Source: Lachnospiraceae bacterium
Lineage (GTDB): Bacteria > Bacillota > Clostridia > Lachnospirales > Lachnospiraceae
Assembly (NCBI GenBank): GCA_024687205.1
Contig: JAILES010000113.1
Location: 1 to 53,288, forward strand
DNA: 53,288 nt
Direction of reading: 5' to 3'
The position numbers and the translations under genes are program-made. Shown piece by piece: positions 1 through 8,183 of the stretch (its first letter is position 1; each line of letters opens with the position of its first letter). The notes below the pieces were generated by a model. The model saw nothing but the letters and a program-made list of their open reading frames with translations. It had not been told where the DNA came from and searched no databases.

Positions 1-503
1 CTCTCTGTCATGATTTCGGAAAGATCAACATCATAGATACGATCTTCGTATACGGCAGGAAGCTGCTGGATCTGGAATTCAACATAATAAAATCCCATCC
101 GTCAATGGGCAAAAAGCTCCTGGAAGCACATAACAGGACAAGGGAATATGTTGATGTTGCCATGGGACATCATAAATGGTACGACAACAAAGGCGGATAT
201 CCCGAGGATTTTGATACATCCAAGAGTCCCTACAAGACAGTCATTGATCTCGTGCTGTGTGCGGACTGTATGGACGCGGCTACCGATACCGTAGGCCGCA
301 GCTACAATAAGGGAAAGACACTTGAGGATTTCCGGCGCGAGCTCGTTGCGGGTGCCGGAACACGCTATGCTCCATGGCTTCCTGCTCTCCTTGAGAGGGA
401 GGAAGTGATCACAGATGTGGAATTTCTCCTCAACCAGGCAAGGGAGATCAATTACCGTGACACTTACAATCTGTTAAAAGATGTACAGGAGAAAGGGTTA
501 TAA
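1..503 (+). CDS. HD-GYP-like phosphohydrolase, 3' part (5' end outside window)
   Basis: The reading frame is open from base 3 with no stop upstream, so the gene begins before the window; an internal Met at base 105 is not the real start. Seen: an HD metal-binding motif (HDFGK) at the very start, then a paired His in GHHKWYDNKGGYP, and a DAATDTVGRSY motif followed by a C-terminal helical region. These are the ordered signatures of HD-GYP domains, which in characterised members hydrolyse cyclic-di-GMP. The GYP motif is in the variant form GGYP with the spacing common in clostridial members. It ends 3 nt before the large secreted protein gene, suggesting co-transcription. Whether an N-terminal sensor domain exists cannot be seen. 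Family assignment is firm; c-di-GMP as substrate is inferred. Confidence 0.85.
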   Translation, partial: LCHDFGKINIIDTIFVYGRKLLDLEFNIIKSHPSMGKKLLEAHNRTREYVDVAMGHHKWYDNKGGYPEDFDTSKSPYKTVIDLVLCADCMDAATDTVGRSYNKGKTLEDFRRELVAGAGTRYAPWLPALLEREEVITDVEFLLNQAREINYRDTYNLLKDVQEKGL

Positions 504-506
504 TTT

Positions 507-3500
507 ATGAAAGCTAAAAGGTTTCTCGCATTTATGCTGTCCGTGGTTATGCTTACGGACATTTTTTCGTGTTATCAGCCTATGGAAGCAGAGGCGGCCC
601 CGGGTTCGCTGCCTTCTTACGGAACGGACATCCCTGTAACCGCACCGGCGGATATTGAGTACAGCAGTGATCCGAGAGCGGCGGAAGATTATGTATGGAC
701 AGTTACGGGGAGTAACAATAATTTCACTGTCGGAGATTGGAGAGTAACTAAGAGAGAGCACAATGGTGTATACTGCTATGCCCTCGGCGGCTACATCGGA
801 ACAGAAGAGAATGTGGTCATACCCGCAAAAGGTAATCTGGCAGGTGTCGGAGAGATAAAACTGTATTTCAGTCCGGATATGGGCTTCAGTGATGAATCCA
901 GGCAGATCATCAAGTCTGTCATGGCTCAGAAAGGACTGGAGATCTTACCTGACGATTATTACAATGGCAGCAACGGCAATAAGCTGAATGTTCTTTTTGA
1001 CGCATTGCCGGAGCTTGAGAAAGCAGACCTTGGCGGTATGATATTGGATGGCACTATTGCTGTGAGTAAAACCCGGGATTTCTGCTGGCGGGCTTTTGCG
1101 GATTGTACGAAGCTTAAGAGAGTGATACTGCCTGAAATTCCTTATACTTATGCGTATGACTGTACTGCCATGTTCAAAAACTGCAGCAGTCTTGAATTTC
1201 TGGATCTTACTTCCTTGAGTTTTTCCGGAGTAGAGCAAGTTAGCGAAATGTTCTGCAATTGCAGTAAGCTTAAAAAAATATATGCGGATTCATCCGTTGA
1301 TTTTGACGATCTTTTTAATTATCGTTTTAAAAATAACAAAGCCAATGCAGCGGGCATCTTTGACAATACTTTTGCCCTTACCGGAGAACTGGGAACCAAT
1401 TATGCTGAGATGGAACGATCATGCAATCAGAACGGGACTGTCCATGATGACGCTTACAGCTTCTTTAATGAAGACGGTTCGGTCCTTATGGGTGTAGTTA
1501 CAGAGATACCTGTTGCTGTCAGCAATAACAATATTTATTCTCTGGACGATTGGGATCTGGTAGAAAAGCAGATACCCGGAGGCACGGATAATTACTATGT
1601 GCTGGGAGAATACCACGGTGACAGTACTTATCAGAGATACAGCATCCAGGTCCCTGCTTATGCCAGGATAGACGGAAGGTTCAGACAGCTCTATATAGGA
1701 AACGAAACCGTGATAGAGGACAGTAAGAAGAGCAGATTATCAAGGATCACAATATGCCAGGGAATGCTGCCGGATCCATATCAGGACGATCTGCATTTAA
1801 ATATTTATGCAGGTACTGACGTAGAATATGCGTACCTTTCAAGTCTCATTTTACCGGATGATTATGATCCGGACCGGGTCGGCGCTTTCTTCGAGGGAGC
1901 TTTTGAAGGCTGTACGACATTGAATTACACACGGCTTCCTTATACGCCGGATGTTTTTCTCCGGGATACCAGCCGTATGTTCTATGGCTGTTCGGGCAAG
2001 TACTCATTTGATCTTCTGCAGTTAGATCTGTCGATGGTTGAAAATACGGCGTCCATGTTTGAGGGTTGTACCTATGCAGGTGAGATAAATCTGGTTACCC
2101 TGGGGACGGGGCAGCTTTCGGATAAAAGCGATATGTTTAAAGGCTGCAATGCATATTCGATACTCTATGATAAGGAAAGTGATCCCTCAGCCTTATTTGA
2201 TCTCGGTTCGGATGAGAGCGTATTCAAACCCTCGGATCCTTCAAACGGGGATTTCGCATACAATTCTTACTATGACAGGGATTATCAGCTCTGTGTCGCT
2301 GACTGGACTCTGGATTACTGCTATAGACAGCAGCAGTATTATTCCGATGAATGCTATTCGCTCGCAAGCTACAGGGGAAGGGATGAGAAGGTATTTGTAC
2401 CCTCAAAGGCACTCATCGGAAAATGGACGACTACCCTTTACCTGACTCCGGAAACAGGATTTGAGGATGCCGCGGTTTCAGGGATACGTTCGGTTATCTT
2501 CCAGAAGGGTTGTGAGAGTGCGCCTGACTTTTACACTCATTCAAACGGTTCCTTCAGTCTGCGCCTCTTTTCCGGAAAAGCCGGCAGGCTGGTCAATCTG
2601 GAAAAGGTGGATATGAGCGGTATGAGCTTTGATACCTATGATCATACCGATGAAAGAAATGGGGGTGTATTCAGCGGGCTGTTTGACGGCTGTTCTTCGC
2701 TGACGGAGGTGATCCTTCCCGGGGCACCGAAGGAGTTTATGGCGGAATGCCCGTCAATGTTTAAAAACTGCTCCGCTTTGAGGACTATAGATCTTTCAAC
2801 TATGGATCTGTCTGCCCTTAAAAATGCCGATTCCATGTTCTACGGCTGTTCTCAGCTCGGTACTGTTTATATAAACAGTGAACATGCCGATTTTCCCGAC
2901 TTAAAGGCGGAAAAGGGAACTGTAGCATCTCATACAGAAAATGTTTTTACGGGATGTACCGCACTTAAGGGAATGTGTGGGACGGCATATTCGGCTGTTA
3001 CTGCCCCTGTGGCAGATAACGGCATCGATTTCTTTAATGCCGATGTTCCCGGAACCCCGGGGCTTCTTTCCTACAGGAGCACGGAGATCCTTGAGCATTC
3101 GTATTACTTTGTCAACACCTACGGAACCCAGAGCATGCCGGGACTTGGTTATACCCAGGGTTATCACATTCCCGTAGAGCGTTATACTTCTCTTTTTGGT
3201 AAAAAGGGAAATAATATATTCAAAGTCTTTGATGAGGAATGGGGCGGCAGCTGTTACGGCCTTTCAGCAAGCAGCGGTATGTTCGGTACGGCAGGCAGCG
3301 GTCTTGAGCTTTCATCCTATGCCAACGAATTCTGCAGGAATGCATCAAAGATCAGCGAACTGGTGCTGGATCCGAAGGTTGATACGGAGCCTTCCGATGA
3401 TACAAGGGCAGAACTTAACTCCGATCTCAGAAAGCTGATCGAAGCCCTGCAGGTATCCCAGTATGATGACCGTGTACAGTACTTCCTTTCTCTGGACTGC

Positions 3501-5903
3501 CTGCCCGAAGAGATAATCAATGAGATGACGACCAGCAATAAGCCGGTGATACTGGGCATCTTCGGACCCGAGGGAGGTCATGCAGTCCTTGCCTATGATA
3601 TAAAGCTTGAAGAAGATGATTATGTCATATCGTTGTATGACAGCAACTTCCCGCTTGAGACAAGAACTCTTACTTTCTCCCCCGATCGTGACGGATATTA
3701 CAATGAATGGTACTTTGATCTGGCCAGAGACGGCAGATATAAATGGGGATCAAATATGCCCGGCTGCGGTCTTGCCTATGTTCCTTATGATGTATACTCC
3801 GCGGTATGGAAAGACGGTGGAGATTATGATGAGAACGAATGGGCCGATAAACTCATGGGAGCTGATGAGTGGACGGATATCGATGAAATTCTTTATAATT
3901 ATTTCTCGGAATGGAGTTATTCAGACGAGCAGAAACTTGAGGCGCAGGGTATGCCGTCCTGGACAGAGCAGGATGAGGTGGATTTATTGGCTTATATGGA
4001 AGATCCTTCTTCCGGGATGAGTGAGGACCTGAGTTTCCGCTGCCGCGCCCGCTGCCGCGCACGTTGCCGTGCCCGCTGCCGTGCACGCTGCCGCGCACGT
4101 TGCCGCGCACGTTGCCGCGCACGCTGCCGTTCAATGATAGTGGATGATTCCAATTATACGATAAAGGATAACAGCGGTGATACCATACTGACTGTTGTTA
4201 ACGATGAAGTAACTCCTGAAGTGGATACGGCTTTTGCCCAGGCCCGCGTCAACTTCATGGATGGAGCGCCGCAGGCTAAGCAGCACACGCCCGTGTATAC
4301 TCCTTCGGGTGAACGCACCGTTATGAATGTAAGCGATGACTTAAGCTTTACTGCGATAGACGGAAATATGAGTCTGTGCGTGAATGCGGATGCGGTAGCC
4401 GGAAGCTTTGATCTCAATGAAGATATGGGTACGGCATATCTGAAACTGAGTCTGTCCGAAAACAGCAGCATGAATATGAGCTTTACCGATACGGATGCAA
4501 ACGGCATGGAAAGGCTTGTTGAGATCAGCGGTAAAGGACAGGGCAGCGAAGTTCTTATCACCATCGAAGACTATAAGGTAAATGTTGATAATCTTAAAGA
4601 TGCTGCCGTCAGTGATAATGTGATAATACCGGAAGAATCCGAGAAGGACACAAGGATCGATATCTCCGGTTTAAGCTTCAGCCTTGAATATACCAAAGCG
4701 AAGTATGACGGAACAGCCAAGACTCCCGAGCTTAAGGTGGTAAGCGGCAATACCGTGCTGGTAAAGGATAAGGATTATACCGTAAGCTACGGAAGCAATA
4801 TTGAGATAGGAACCGTAAGCGTAAATGCCGCTGGTATCGGGCTCTTTAAAGGCACGAAGACGCTGTACTTTGAGATCGAGGGAGTGAAGGAAGGTCTCGG
4901 ATATTATTTTGCGGACGGCGAGGTAAGCGTAAATGCCGCAAGCGGAAAATATGAAATTGCCTACAGCGGTGAAAAGCTGACACCCAGGGTTGTCGTTACC
5001 TATGACGGAAAACTGCTGAAGCAGGGTGTGGACTATACGCTTAAGTACAGCAACAACCTTAATGTGAATAAAAAGGGAAAGCCGGCAAAGGCAGAGATAA
5101 AGCTCACGTCACCGGTAAAAGATAAGAAGACACTTGAGTTTTATGTGATACCTAAGAATCTCGGCAATGCGGATTTCACTCCTGCGGAAGGTATAGATCT
5201 GCAGACTCTGGCAGTGGCTCCGGGCAAGAAGATAAAGCCTGTGATAGGTCTGGGTGTCTACGAACTTAAGTCAAAAGACTACAAGCTCACAAGTTCTACA
5301 GGCAAGCTGAAGTTCAAAGAAGGTGAAGAAGCAACGCTTACGATAGAAGCAAAGAGCGCAAACTTCAGCGGCAAGATCGTGGCACCGGTACGTGTCATGA
5401 GCGCTAAGGCTATCAAGGATGCCACCGTAAAAGTAAGTCTGGACAAGAAGCTGAAGAAGAGCTACAACGGTTCAGCCCAGACACTTGCAAGCGGCAGCGA
5501 GCTGAAAGTGAAAACGGCAAGTTCCAACAGCCTGACTGAAGGCAGTGCTTATGCGGTAAGCTATTATCATAACGAAAATGCCGGTACTGCTACGGTGATC
5601 GTCAGGGGACTCGGACCCAACCTGGGCCGCGTGAAAAAGAAGTTTAAGATCACTCCGGCTAAGAAGGCAGAGATAGAGGTTAAAGTCCTTGAAGACAGTG
5701 TTCTTACGGCTTCCGGAGCAAAGCCCGTGATCTCTGTCATCGATAAGACAAACAACAGGGAACTTGCAGAAGGCACGGATTACAAGCTTAAATGCACTAA
5801 GAACAAAAAAGCCGGAACGGGTAACTATACCATCAACTATATCGGCAATTACAAGGGACATAAAGCCTTGAAGAAGCAGACTTTTAACATAATTGAAAAA
5901 TGA
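507..5903 (+). CDS. Giant secreted protein: DUF285/BspA-like modules, papain-like peptidase region, Cys-Arg repeat, Ig-like repeats
   Basis: 1798 residues. A Sec signal peptide (about residues 1-31: basic start, hydrophobic core, ending near EAEAA) sends it outside the cell. Three similar modules of about 250-270 residues begin near residues 75, 345 and 595; each has a WxL/YxL beta segment and then DUF285 units of the form MFxNCSSLxxLDL. A cysteine-peptidase-like region follows: GGSCYGLS near residue 915, GGHAVLAYDI near 1023 and YDSN near 1045, in the Cys-His-Asp/Asn order of papain folds. Residues 1179-1209 are a CRAR repeat. From about 1386 to the end are roughly five Ig-like repeats of 70-80 residues containing YDG-type motifs. 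No LPXTG or C-terminal membrane anchor is seen. The SD AGGAGAAAGG lies upstream of the ATG. Role in adhesion or host/substrate binding is inference; peptidase activity is plausible but unproven. Confidence 0.85.
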   Translation: MKAKRFLAFMLSVVMLTDIFSCYQPMEAEAAPGSLPSYGTDIPVTAPADIEYSSDPRAAEDYVWTVTGSNNNFTVGDWRVTKREHNGVYCYALGGYIGTEENVVIPAKGNLAGVGEIKLYFSPDMGFSDESRQIIKSVMAQKGLEILPDDYYNGSNGNKLNVLFDALPELEKADLGGMILDGTIAVSKTRDFCWRAFADCTKLKRVILPEIPYTYAYDCTAMFKNCSSLEFLDLTSLSFSGVEQVSEMFCNCSKLKKIYADSSVDFDDLFNYRFKNNKANAAGIFDNTFALTGELGTNYAEMERSCNQNGTVHDDAYSFFNEDGSVLMGVVTEIPVAVSNNNIYSLDDWDLVEKQIPGGTDNYYVLGEYHGDSTYQRYSIQVPAYARIDGRFRQLYIGNETVIEDSKKSRLSRITICQGMLPDPYQDDLHLNIYAGTDVEYAYLSSLILPDDYDPDRVGAFFEGAFEGCTTLNYTRLPYTPDVFLRDTSRMFYGCSGKYSFDLLQLDLSMVENTASMFEGCTYAGEINLVTLGTGQLSDKSDMFKGCNAYSILYDKESDPSALFDLGSDESVFKPSDPSNGDFAYNSYYDRDYQLCVADWTLDYCYRQQQYYSDECYSLASYRGRDEKVFVPSKALIGKWTTTLYLTPETGFEDAAVSGIRSVIFQKGCESAPDFYTHSNGSFSLRLFSGKAGRLVNLEKVDMSGMSFDTYDHTDERNGGVFSGLFDGCSSLTEVILPGAPKEFMAECPSMFKNCSALRTIDLSTMDLSALKNADSMFYGCSQLGTVYINSEHADFPDLKAEKGTVASHTENVFTGCTALKGMCGTAYSAVTAPVADNGIDFFNADVPGTPGLLSYRSTEILEHSYYFVNTYGTQSMPGLGYTQGYHIPVERYTSLFGKKGNNIFKVFDEEWGGSCYGLSASSGMFGTAGSGLELSSYANEFCRNASKISELVLDPKVDTEPSDDTRAELNSDLRKLIEALQVSQYDDRVQYFLSLDCLPEEIINEMTTSNKPVILGIFGPEGGHAVLAYDIKLEEDDYVISLYDSNFPLETRTLTFSPDRDGYYNEWYFDLARDGRYKWGSNMPGCGLAYVPYDVYSAVWKDGGDYDENEWADKLMGADEWTDIDEILYNYFSEWSYSDEQKLEAQGMPSWTEQDEVDLLAYMEDPSSGMSEDLSFRCRARCRARCRARCRARCRARCRARCRARCRSMIVDDSNYTIKDNSGDTILTVVNDEVTPEVDTAFAQARVNFMDGAPQAKQHTPVYTPSGERTVMNVSDDLSFTAIDGNMSLCVNADAVAGSFDLNEDMGTAYLKLSLSENSSMNMSFTDTDANGMERLVEISGKGQGSEVLITIEDYKVNVDNLKDAAVSDNVIIPEESEKDTRIDISGLSFSLEYTKAKYDGTAKTPELKVVSGNTVLVKDKDYTVSYGSNIEIGTVSVNAAGIGLFKGTKTLYFEIEGVKEGLGYYFADGEVSVNAASGKYEIAYSGEKLTPRVVVTYDGKLLKQGVDYTLKYSNNLNVNKKGKPAKAEIKLTSPVKDKKTLEFYVIPKNLGNADFTPAEGIDLQTLAVAPGKKIKPVIGLGVYELKSKDYKLTSSTGKLKFKEGEEATLTIEAKSANFSGKIVAPVRVMSAKAIKDATVKVSLDKKLKKSYNGSAQTLASGSELKVKTASSNSLTEGSAYAVSYYHNENAGTATVIVRGLGPNLGRVKKKFKITPAKKAEIEVKVLEDSVLTASGAKPVISVIDKTNNRELAEGTDYKLKCTKNKKAGTGNYTINYIGNYKGHKALKKQTFNIIEK
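4041..4130 (+). repeat. 12-bp minisatellite encoding (CRAR)7-CR
   Basis: Seven and a half tandem 12-bp units of the type TGCCGCGCMCGY lie in frame inside the secreted protein gene. They encode eight Cys residues spaced every fourth residue, alternating with Arg-Ala-Arg. Unit number could change without shifting frame. The tract falls between the peptidase region and the Ig-like repeats. G+C is far above the surrounding gene. Confidence 0.9.
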
Positions 5904-5913
5904 CTTGGGCTGC

Positions 5914-5943
5914 TTGACGGAAACGGTAAAAATGTGATATCAT
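5914..5943 (+). promoter_or_regulatory. Candidate sigma-A promoter for the 6028 gene
   Basis: TTGACG at 5914-5919 and TATCAT at 5938-5943 are separated by 18 nt. The predicted start of transcription is near 5950, directly at the first copy of the duplicated initiation region. Confidence 0.5.
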
Positions 5944-5953
5944 ACTCTGCGAC

Positions 5954-6040
5954 AGGGGAAGACACCCATAATAAAAAACGAAGGTCGTAACAATCTAATA
6001 GCAGTGGTTGCAAAGGGGAAGACACCCATGATAAAAAACG
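5954..6040 (+). repeat. Duplicated translation-initiation region (27-bp direct repeat, 60-bp offset)
   Basis: Bases 5954-5980 and 6014-6040 are identical over 27 bp except one base: the copy next to the gene has ATG at the start codon, the upstream copy has ATA. Each carries AGGGGAAGA followed by ACACCCAT. The 60-bp offset keeps the two copies in the same frame with no stop between them. Confidence 0.85.
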
Positions 6041-6987
6041 TGATTGTGACAGATATCAATGGTAACGTAACAGGTACCACTTACCCGAAGAGGGCTAAGG
6101 GGCTAATTAAGAGCGGACGTGCGGTCGAAGTGGACGAGCAGACTATAAGGCTTGTCGCTTCGGTCTACACGGACGCTTTTTCTGATGATATGGAGGATTA
6201 TACAATGGCAGATATTATAGAATTCAAGGCAAGAGGTTTCAAGCTGGTTGAGGATTGCAGCAGCAATAAAGGCACAAGGCTCATAGTCACCGAGAATGAC
6301 GAGAGCGTTGAATGCTTCGAGATCGGCGAAGGCGGAGCAATGACAAAGATCTCCAGAAAGGTAGATGTGGAGAAGGATAAGGATTATGTATTCCGTTTTG
6401 CCGTAAGGAGCGATTTCGTTAAGGGTAATGCAGAGAGCCTGGTAAGCATCTATTTTGATGATGAGAGTGACGGTTATACCTATCCCCTCGACCGTGAGGA
6501 TAAGAACCGTTTCAAACCCGTGATCTGCAAGAAGACCTCGGACGGTCTCTTAAGAGTGTTCGAGCTGCCCTTCAACAGCGGTGATGCAACAAGTGCCACA
6601 ATACTTATCAGCGTTCACGACATGACCGCATGGCTTTATCCCGCAAAGGAGAAGGCTGCTTACGATTCACTTGAGGATATCGATTACGACCAGTGGAGAC
6701 AGGAAGAGTTCCATCAGGTTGAAAAGGTTCTCGGTGATATAGGAGGAACCATCGGAGATACCATAAACGGTATCGGCGGTTTTGTCGGAGGAGTCGGCGA
6801 TAAGATCGGCAAGGCTATGGCAGAACTCTGGACCAAGGCTACGACCGATGATAAGGACGAAGAGAAGGCTGATGAGGATGCTACAGAGACTGCAGAAGAG
6901 AAGGCTGAAGCGGCTGAGCCCGAGAAGGCAGCTGCAGAGGAGAAGAGCGGCATAGTGATAAACGGACCCGAAGAGAATAAGGAATAA
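6028..6987 (+). CDS. Unrecognised acidic protein with a Gly-rich helix and Glu/Ala-rich tail
   Basis: I do not recognise a function. ATG 6028 is preferred because AAGGGGAAG ends about 8 nt upstream; an in-frame GTG at 6004 has no such site. The first 45 residues (MIKNVIVTDINGNV then a TYPKRAKGLIKSGRA stretch) resemble a short N-terminal motif I associate with other Firmicute hypothetical proteins. Residues about 60-210 look like a beta-rich globular domain. A Gly-rich amphipathic segment (GDIGGTIGDTINGIGGFVGG) follows, then a long Glu/Ala/Asp-rich low-complexity tail to the end. No signal peptide or membrane segment is evident, although the Gly-rich helix could associate with a membrane. It appears monocistronic: promoter upstream and a strong terminator directly downstream. 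Confidence 0.75.
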   Translation: MIKNVIVTDINGNVTGTTYPKRAKGLIKSGRAVEVDEQTIRLVASVYTDAFSDDMEDYTMADIIEFKARGFKLVEDCSSNKGTRLIVTENDESVECFEIGEGGAMTKISRKVDVEKDKDYVFRFAVRSDFVKGNAESLVSIYFDDESDGYTYPLDREDKNRFKPVICKKTSDGLLRVFELPFNSGDATSATILISVHDMTAWLYPAKEKAAYDSLEDIDYDQWRQEEFHQVEKVLGDIGGTIGDTINGIGGFVGGVGDKIGKAMAELWTKATTDDKDEEKADEDATETAEEKAEAAEPEKAAAEEKSGIVINGPEENKE

Positions 6988-6999
6988 GTTATGTACGGC

Positions 7000-7026
7000 G
7001 CCCGCGCCGAAAGGCGCGGGCTTTTT
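7000..7026 (+). terminator. Rho-independent terminator
   Basis: A 9-bp G+C-rich stem (GCCCGCGCC / GGCGCGGGC) with a GAAA tetraloop is followed by five T residues, 12 nt after the stop of the preceding gene. Confidence 0.92.
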
Positions 7027-7055
7027 GGCTTTAAGACAATACCGGGACAAAGGGC

Positions 7056-8090
7056 ATGCACAAACTCGTTTTTTTCGGACTCTCGGCAGTATGCTGGGGA
7101 ATGTTCGCACTATTCTTTCACAGAGACAGGAGCAGATACCGTAACTGTTATCTGCTCTTTATCGCGTTATTGTCCATGTTCCCATTTGTGCTGAGCATGT
7201 TCGATGAGCATATGGTCTATGCGCTCCTGTTCCTGGTATATTCCACCATGCTGGCACTTCTTATAGTACCGTTCTTTCTAATACACAACGGCATAGTCAT
7301 GCTGAAAAAAGAGGGAAAACATATATCCCATCTGCTGTCGCTGTTCCTCGGGTTTGCGATACTGGCAGGAGAACTTTCCACCATAGGACTGGTTGTGAAA
7401 TACAGCTTTTCAGACTATGACAGATTCTTCGCTTCATTCATTTCGATCGCGGGTTCATTCATAAGCATGAGCGTGATATATGTATCCGTATCATTTCTCA
7501 TATTCATGCTGTACACACTTTTTCTTCATATCATCCCCATAAAGAAGGACTTTGATTATGTGATAATCCTCGGAGCCGGGCTTTTGAAGGGTGACAGGAT
7601 CTCAAAGCTGTTAAAGGACAGGCTGGATAAAGCGATAGAGATATACAGAAAGGATCCGACACCGCCCGTGATGGTGCCCTCCGGCGGGAAGGGCAGCGAT
7701 GAGCATATCTCAGAAGCCGAGGCGATGAAAAAATATCTGCTTGAAAACGGCATACCCGAAGACGATATAATGCCGGAAATGCAGTCTGCAAATACTTTTG
7801 AAAACCTGAAATATTCCAAGGAGCTGATCGACGCAAAAGGCGGGAGAAAGTATACCGCGCTCGTCACCAGCAACTATCATGTCTACAGGGCTCTGCGGCA
7901 TTCGAAAAAGAACGGACTCGAATGTACGGGTGTGGGAAGCCGTGTGGCCTTCTATTACTGGCCAAGTGCGCTTATCCGGGAGTTTATAGCCATTCATTCC
8001 GAAAAAAAACATGCGGTGATCTTTTTCGGCGGCTGGGCGCTGAACGCGCTTCTGCTCATATATTTCATAACGCAGTCGCTTAGACAGTGA
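7056..8090 (+). CDS. YdcF/SanA-like DUF218 membrane protein
   Basis: 344 residues. The N-terminal half has about five or six hydrophobic helices (roughly residues 1-165), then a cytoplasmic-type alpha/beta domain: DYVIILGAGL, a PVMVPSGGKGSDE loop, SEAEAMKKYLLENGIP, the SANTFEN motif and ALVTSNYHVYRA. These are characteristic of the DUF218/YdcF family, whose E. coli members YdcF and SanA have been linked to nucleotide-type ligand binding and envelope integrity; the biochemical activity is not settled. A last hydrophobic helix is at the C terminus. The start has only a weak purine-rich site (ACAAAGGG) close to the ATG. It follows a terminator, so it is probably transcribed separately from the acidic protein. 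Confidence 0.85.
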   Translation: MHKLVFFGLSAVCWGMFALFFHRDRSRYRNCYLLFIALLSMFPFVLSMFDEHMVYALLFLVYSTMLALLIVPFFLIHNGIVMLKKEGKHISHLLSLFLGFAILAGELSTIGLVVKYSFSDYDRFFASFISIAGSFISMSVIYVSVSFLIFMLYTLFLHIIPIKKDFDYVIILGAGLLKGDRISKLLKDRLDKAIEIYRKDPTPPVMVPSGGKGSDEHISEAEAMKKYLLENGIPEDDIMPEMQSANTFENLKYSKELIDAKGGRKYTALVTSNYHVYRALRHSKKNGLECTGVGSRVAFYYWPSALIREFIAIHSEKKHAVIFFGGWALNALLLIYFITQSLRQ

Positions 8091-8105
8091 TAAATCCGAA
8101 AATGG

Positions 8106-8114
8106 TGTTATAAT
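8106..8114 (+). promoter_or_regulatory. Extended -10 promoter upstream of the sensor kinase
   Basis: TGT-TATAAT forms a perfect extended -10 element 70 nt before the kinase start. The -35 region is poor, as is usual for extended -10 promoters. Confidence 0.45.
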
Positions 8115-8183
8115 GTACAGGGGCGGCAAAGCCGCTTCATAATATGTGTTTGAAAATATCATTATGAAGAACAGGACTATGAA

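Noticed and set aside
6004..6027. GTG start for the acidic protein
   Set aside because: No SD; ATG 6028 has AAGGGGAAG at proper distance.
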